Positions 35,399 through 37,685 of a DNA stretch of 37,685 bases are shown one piece after another. The position numbers were made by a program, and so were the translations under genes. Numbering within the stretch: the stretch's first letter is position 1; every line of letters begins with the position of its first letter. Source of the stretch: Bacteroidota bacterium (GTDB lineage: Bacteria; Bacteroidota; Bacteroidia; Chitinophagales; Chitinophagaceae); the NCBI GenBank assembly GCA_013286315.1, contig JABDFX010000019.1, forward strand, positions 1 through 37,685. Direction: 5' to 3'. The notes beneath the pieces are model-generated. The model did no database searches. It worked only from the letters and a program-made list of their open reading frames with translations, and was not told where the DNA came from.

Positions 35399-36788
35399 TT
35401 TTTCTTCTTTCAATCCAGTTCAGTACTGGATTCGTCATCATTGTTGTCAACAATGCCATCAGAACCATCATCGAAAAAATATCTGCACTGATGATATGCA
35501 TATCATATCCAATATTCAAAACGATTAATTCCATGAGCCCCCTGGTATTCATGAGTGCACCAATCGATAAACTATCATTCCAGTTCTGACCCAATACCTT
35601 CGCAATAAGCGTACTGCCACCGAATTTTCCGGCAACGGCGCACACCAGGATTAACAGGAAACTGATCCACAAACCGGAGTTGTTCAGAATACCTGCGTTG
35701 GTTCTTAAACCAGTGTAAACAAAAAACAATGGAAGCAGCATTACCATGCTGACATCACTGATCCGGTCAATTATTTTTTTTTGCAGACCGTCTTTTTTGG
35801 GAATAACGATACCCGCCAGGAAAGCGCCGAACAAAGCATGTATGCCAATCACTTCCGTACACCAGGATGATAACAACATCAATGAATACATGATTGCCAT
35901 CAGCCCATTATAGGCAATTTTCCCTTTTTCATATGCGGCCTGAATCTTATTCAGCATTTTTTTCACCGGAACCAGCATGATGAATACATACAATAGTACC
36001 ATGGTCACTACAAAAAATCCGTTCATTCCCGATCCCGAACGGATCAGGGCAATCAGTATGGCCAGGATACACCAGGCAGTCACGTCGTCAGAAGCCGCAC
36101 AACTGATTGCCAGGTTACCCAGTTTGGTGTCAGTTAATTTCCGGTCACGTATTATTCTCGCCAACACAGGGAAAGCCGTAATACTCATCGCAATACCCAT
36201 AAACAAAGCGAAGGAAATAAAATCCGTTTGACCGTATGTATGATACAAATAATAGGATAAAAATACGCCCATCGTAAACGGAATCAGAATACTTGCGTGA
36301 CTGATTATAAGCGCCTCAAAAGCCTGCTTACGCAGCAAACGGGTGTCCAGTTCCATACCAATAATGAACATGAACAGAATAAGCCCGATCTGGCTGAGAA
36401 AACGCAGGTTTGGCAATGATTCAACGGGAAAGATAAAATGAAAAATATCCGGAAATAATAATCCAAGCAACGAAGGGCCCAATATAATTCCTGCGACGGT
36501 CTCACCTATAACAGCCGGTTGTCCGATTTTTTTAAAAAGCCACCCCAGCAATTGCGTTAAAATAATGATGATTATTATTTGTAATAAAAGGCGCGGTAAA
36601 GCTTCCTGGAGATTCACCTTATAAAGGCCGGAGAAAAACCCTCCGCTATCTGGTATACTTTTAGCGGTTCCGACAAATGGAGAAACAGAATGATCGAATG
36701 TTTTTCCAGCGTGCAGCAGATAAAAGATCAGTCCTCCGAAAACAACAATCAACGTCGCATATAACACGAAATTCCTTGCTATTTTCAT
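35370..36788 (-). CDS. CPA2-type cation/proton antiporter
   Basis: The protein has 472 residues and about 12-13 hydrophobic segments. The motif [20 protein letters not shown] is the CPA2 signature near the first core helices, and [17 protein letters not shown] (about 225-242) holds the paired Asp of the ion-binding site. It exchanges Na+ or K+ for H+ at the inner membrane. No C-terminal RCK/TrkA domain is present. It is convergent with the pigment locus and probably unrelated to it. Confidence 0.9.
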   Translation of the reverse strand: MKIARNFVLYATLIVVFGGLIFYLLHAGKTFDHSVSPFVGTAKSIPDSGGFFSGLYKVNLQEALPRLLLQIIIIIILTQLLGWLFKKIGQPAVIGETVAGIILGPSLLGLLFPDIFHFIFPVESLPNLRFLSQIGLILFMFIIGMELDTRLLRKQAFEALIISHASILIPFTMGVFLSYYLYHTYGQTDFISFALFMGIAMSITAFPVLARIIRDRKLTDTKLGNLAISCAASDDVTAWCILAILIALIRSGSGMNGFFVVTMVLLYVFIMLVPVKKMLNKIQAAYEKGKIAYNGLMAIMYSLMLLSSWCTEVIGIHALFGAFLAGIVIPKKDGLQKKIIDRISDVSMVMLLPLFFVYTGLRTNAGILNNSGLWISFLLILVCAVAGKFGGSTLIAKVLGQNWNDSLSIGALMNTRGLMELIVLNIGYDMHIISADIFSMMVLMALLTTMMTNPVLNWIERRKIKSQIRVPG

Positions 36789-36810
36789 CCGATTATTTGT
36801 TTTTCGGATG
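36786..36810 (-). promoter_or_regulatory. Inverted repeat overlapping the antiporter start codon
   Basis: CATCCGA at 36786-36792 and TCGGATG at 36804-36810 are exact complements with an 11-nt loop. On the minus-strand mRNA the antiporter ATG lies in the 3' arm, so the stem could shield the start. The 69-bp gap to the sulfatase stop holds nothing else of note. Confidence 0.45.
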
Positions 36811-36857
36811 AAGGTACTTTAAGCAATCATAAAGTGGTAGTATTTGCATGGAACTGA

Positions 36858-37685
36858 CTATGGTTTCTTTTTATTATTCAACAGCATATATTTTGCCGTT
36901 TCATAATATGCTTTTGTAAGCGCGGACATTTTTCGAACACTGTCTGGCAGATTTGCTGCGTTCACCGGATCATTTCCTATAACTGAATATATATCTTCCT
37001 TTCCCGTATTCAAATTGGAGCGGTAAAGAAAAGACCCCATCAGTAAGTCGATGTATCCCTGATCAGGATCATATAAGAATGAAAATGCCTTTGCCGGGCT
37101 TACATTCGAATCCAGGAGGTCGCGCCCCAGTGTCGTATTGCGATAACTGATTCCTGCAAGTCCGGCGGCTGTGGGCAACAAATCCACCTGCGAAACAAAT
37201 TCATGTATCCGTTTGGGCTGTATCAGAGAAGGTGAATAGAAAAGCATTGGCACGTGCATATTATCCAGTCTTTCGTTTGTCCATGCCCGTGGAAACATAT
37301 TTCCCGCATCCCCCGCAATACCGTGATCACCCACAAAAACAAAAATGGTATTTGAGAAATATTTCTCTTTTCCGGTGGCCTCCATGAACTTCTGGTAACA
37401 GAAATCAGTATACCGGAAAGCATTCATTTCGTCATTGGATTCAAATCCATACGCTTTTAATGAATCAGCCGGAATCTGCAGTTTATGAAATTCTCCCAGG
37501 TCTTCAGCAGGGATCGTATAGGGTCTGTGATTATCTGCCGTTTGAATGACCGCAAAGAACGGATTCTGTTGTTTTTTCAGTACCTGGTTGGCCTCAAGGA
37601 ACAGATTTTTATCACTGATACCCCAAACGTCTAATTTCGCCGCCTTATAATTCTCCTGTTCATACAGATGCAGGCTGTCAATATT
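36858..37685 (-). CDS. LTA-synthase-like sulfatase, C-terminal part (runs off the right edge)
   Basis: The open frame continues to the right edge without a stop, giving at least 275 residues; the N-terminal membrane segments and the catalytic Thr/Ser lie outside the window. The visible part has QNPFFAVIQTADNHRPY, the metal-binding VFVGDHGIAGDAG, and a C-terminal segment ending in LLNNKKKP. This matches the alkaline-phosphatase-superfamily sulfatases of the LtaS/phosphoglycerol transferase group, which move or cleave phospho- or sulfo-groups of envelope glycans. The substrate is not visible. It lies upstream of the antiporter on the same strand. Confidence 0.8.
   Translation of the reverse strand, partial: NIDSLHLYEQENYKAAKLDVWGISDKNLFLEANQVLKKQQNPFFAVIQTADNHRPYTIPAEDLGEFHKLQIPADSLKAYGFESNDEMNAFRYTDFCYQKFMEATGKEKYFSNTIFVFVGDHGIAGDAGNMFPRAWTNERLDNMHVPMLFYSPSLIQPKRIHEFVSQVDLLPTAAGLAGISYRNTTLGRDLLDSNVSPAKAFSFLYDPDQGYIDLLMGSFLYRSNLNTGKEDIYSVIGNDPVNAANLPDSVRKMSALTKAYYETAKYMLLNNKKKP

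Overview
The window looks like a chromosomal segment of a Bacteroidota member, most likely a Chitinophagaceae-type or related flexirubin-pigmented bacterium. The grounds are a SusC/SusD pair, many lipoproteins with Bacteroidota-style signal peptides, weak ribosome binding sites, an MIO ammonia-lyase strongly resembling the Flavobacterium johnsoniae tyrosine ammonia-lyase, and a flexirubin/aryl-polyene type II polyketide locus. The genus cannot be fixed from this sequence alone.

Left part (1-9889): a fructan-type polysaccharide utilisation locus. It holds the last codons of an MFS sugar porter, a susC that is broken by an internal out-of-frame deletion, an intact susD, and a secreted GH32 beta-fructosidase. 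A rho-independent terminator follows, then a thioredoxin-fold protein with a CxxC motif and a very large FG-GAP/ASPIC lipoprotein. The logic is binding and import of fructan at the outer membrane, hydrolysis by GH32, and sugar uptake by the MFS porter. As sequenced, the SusC pore is probably dead.

Middle part (9890-16950): a small DUF3887-like secreted protein, an aldo/keto reductase, an SDR oxidoreductase, a MuiA/DUF4139 protein carrying an inserted SusC-like N-terminal module, and an ABC ATPase with its ABC-2 permease. A LolA-like protein follows.

Right part (17212-35398): a long same-strand aryl-polyene/flexirubin-type locus. Tyrosine ammonia-lyase supplies a p-coumarate-like starter. Three ketosynthases with intact Cys-His-His triads, a chain-length-factor-like KS without the Cys, a short KS-like protein, two ACPs, a ketoreductase and two hot-dog dehydratases could build a polyene chain. 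A LpxL-type acyltransferase, a 4HBT thioesterase, a SAM methyltransferase and a flavin-dependent halogenase-like enzyme could release, transfer and tailor it. A NodB-type deacetylase, a LolA-like carrier and a LolB-like lipoprotein suggest delivery to the outer membrane. A tricorn-like S41 protease sits inside the locus. No starter-activating ligase, MMPL exporter, glycosyltransferase or DarA/DarB resorcinol enzymes are seen, although unrelated genes bound the locus on the right.

Right edge (35370-37685): a CPA2 cation/proton antiporter and the C-terminal part of an LTA-synthase-like sulfatase, both on the minus strand.

A recurrent non-coding theme is a degenerate hexamer, AAGGCT/AAGGCG or its reverse complement, in at least five gaps around and inside the pigment locus. 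It occurs as a tandem array, as a large inverted repeat just upstream of the ammonia-lyase, and as smaller inverted pairs. I saw no rRNA, tRNA, CRISPR array or insertion sequence.
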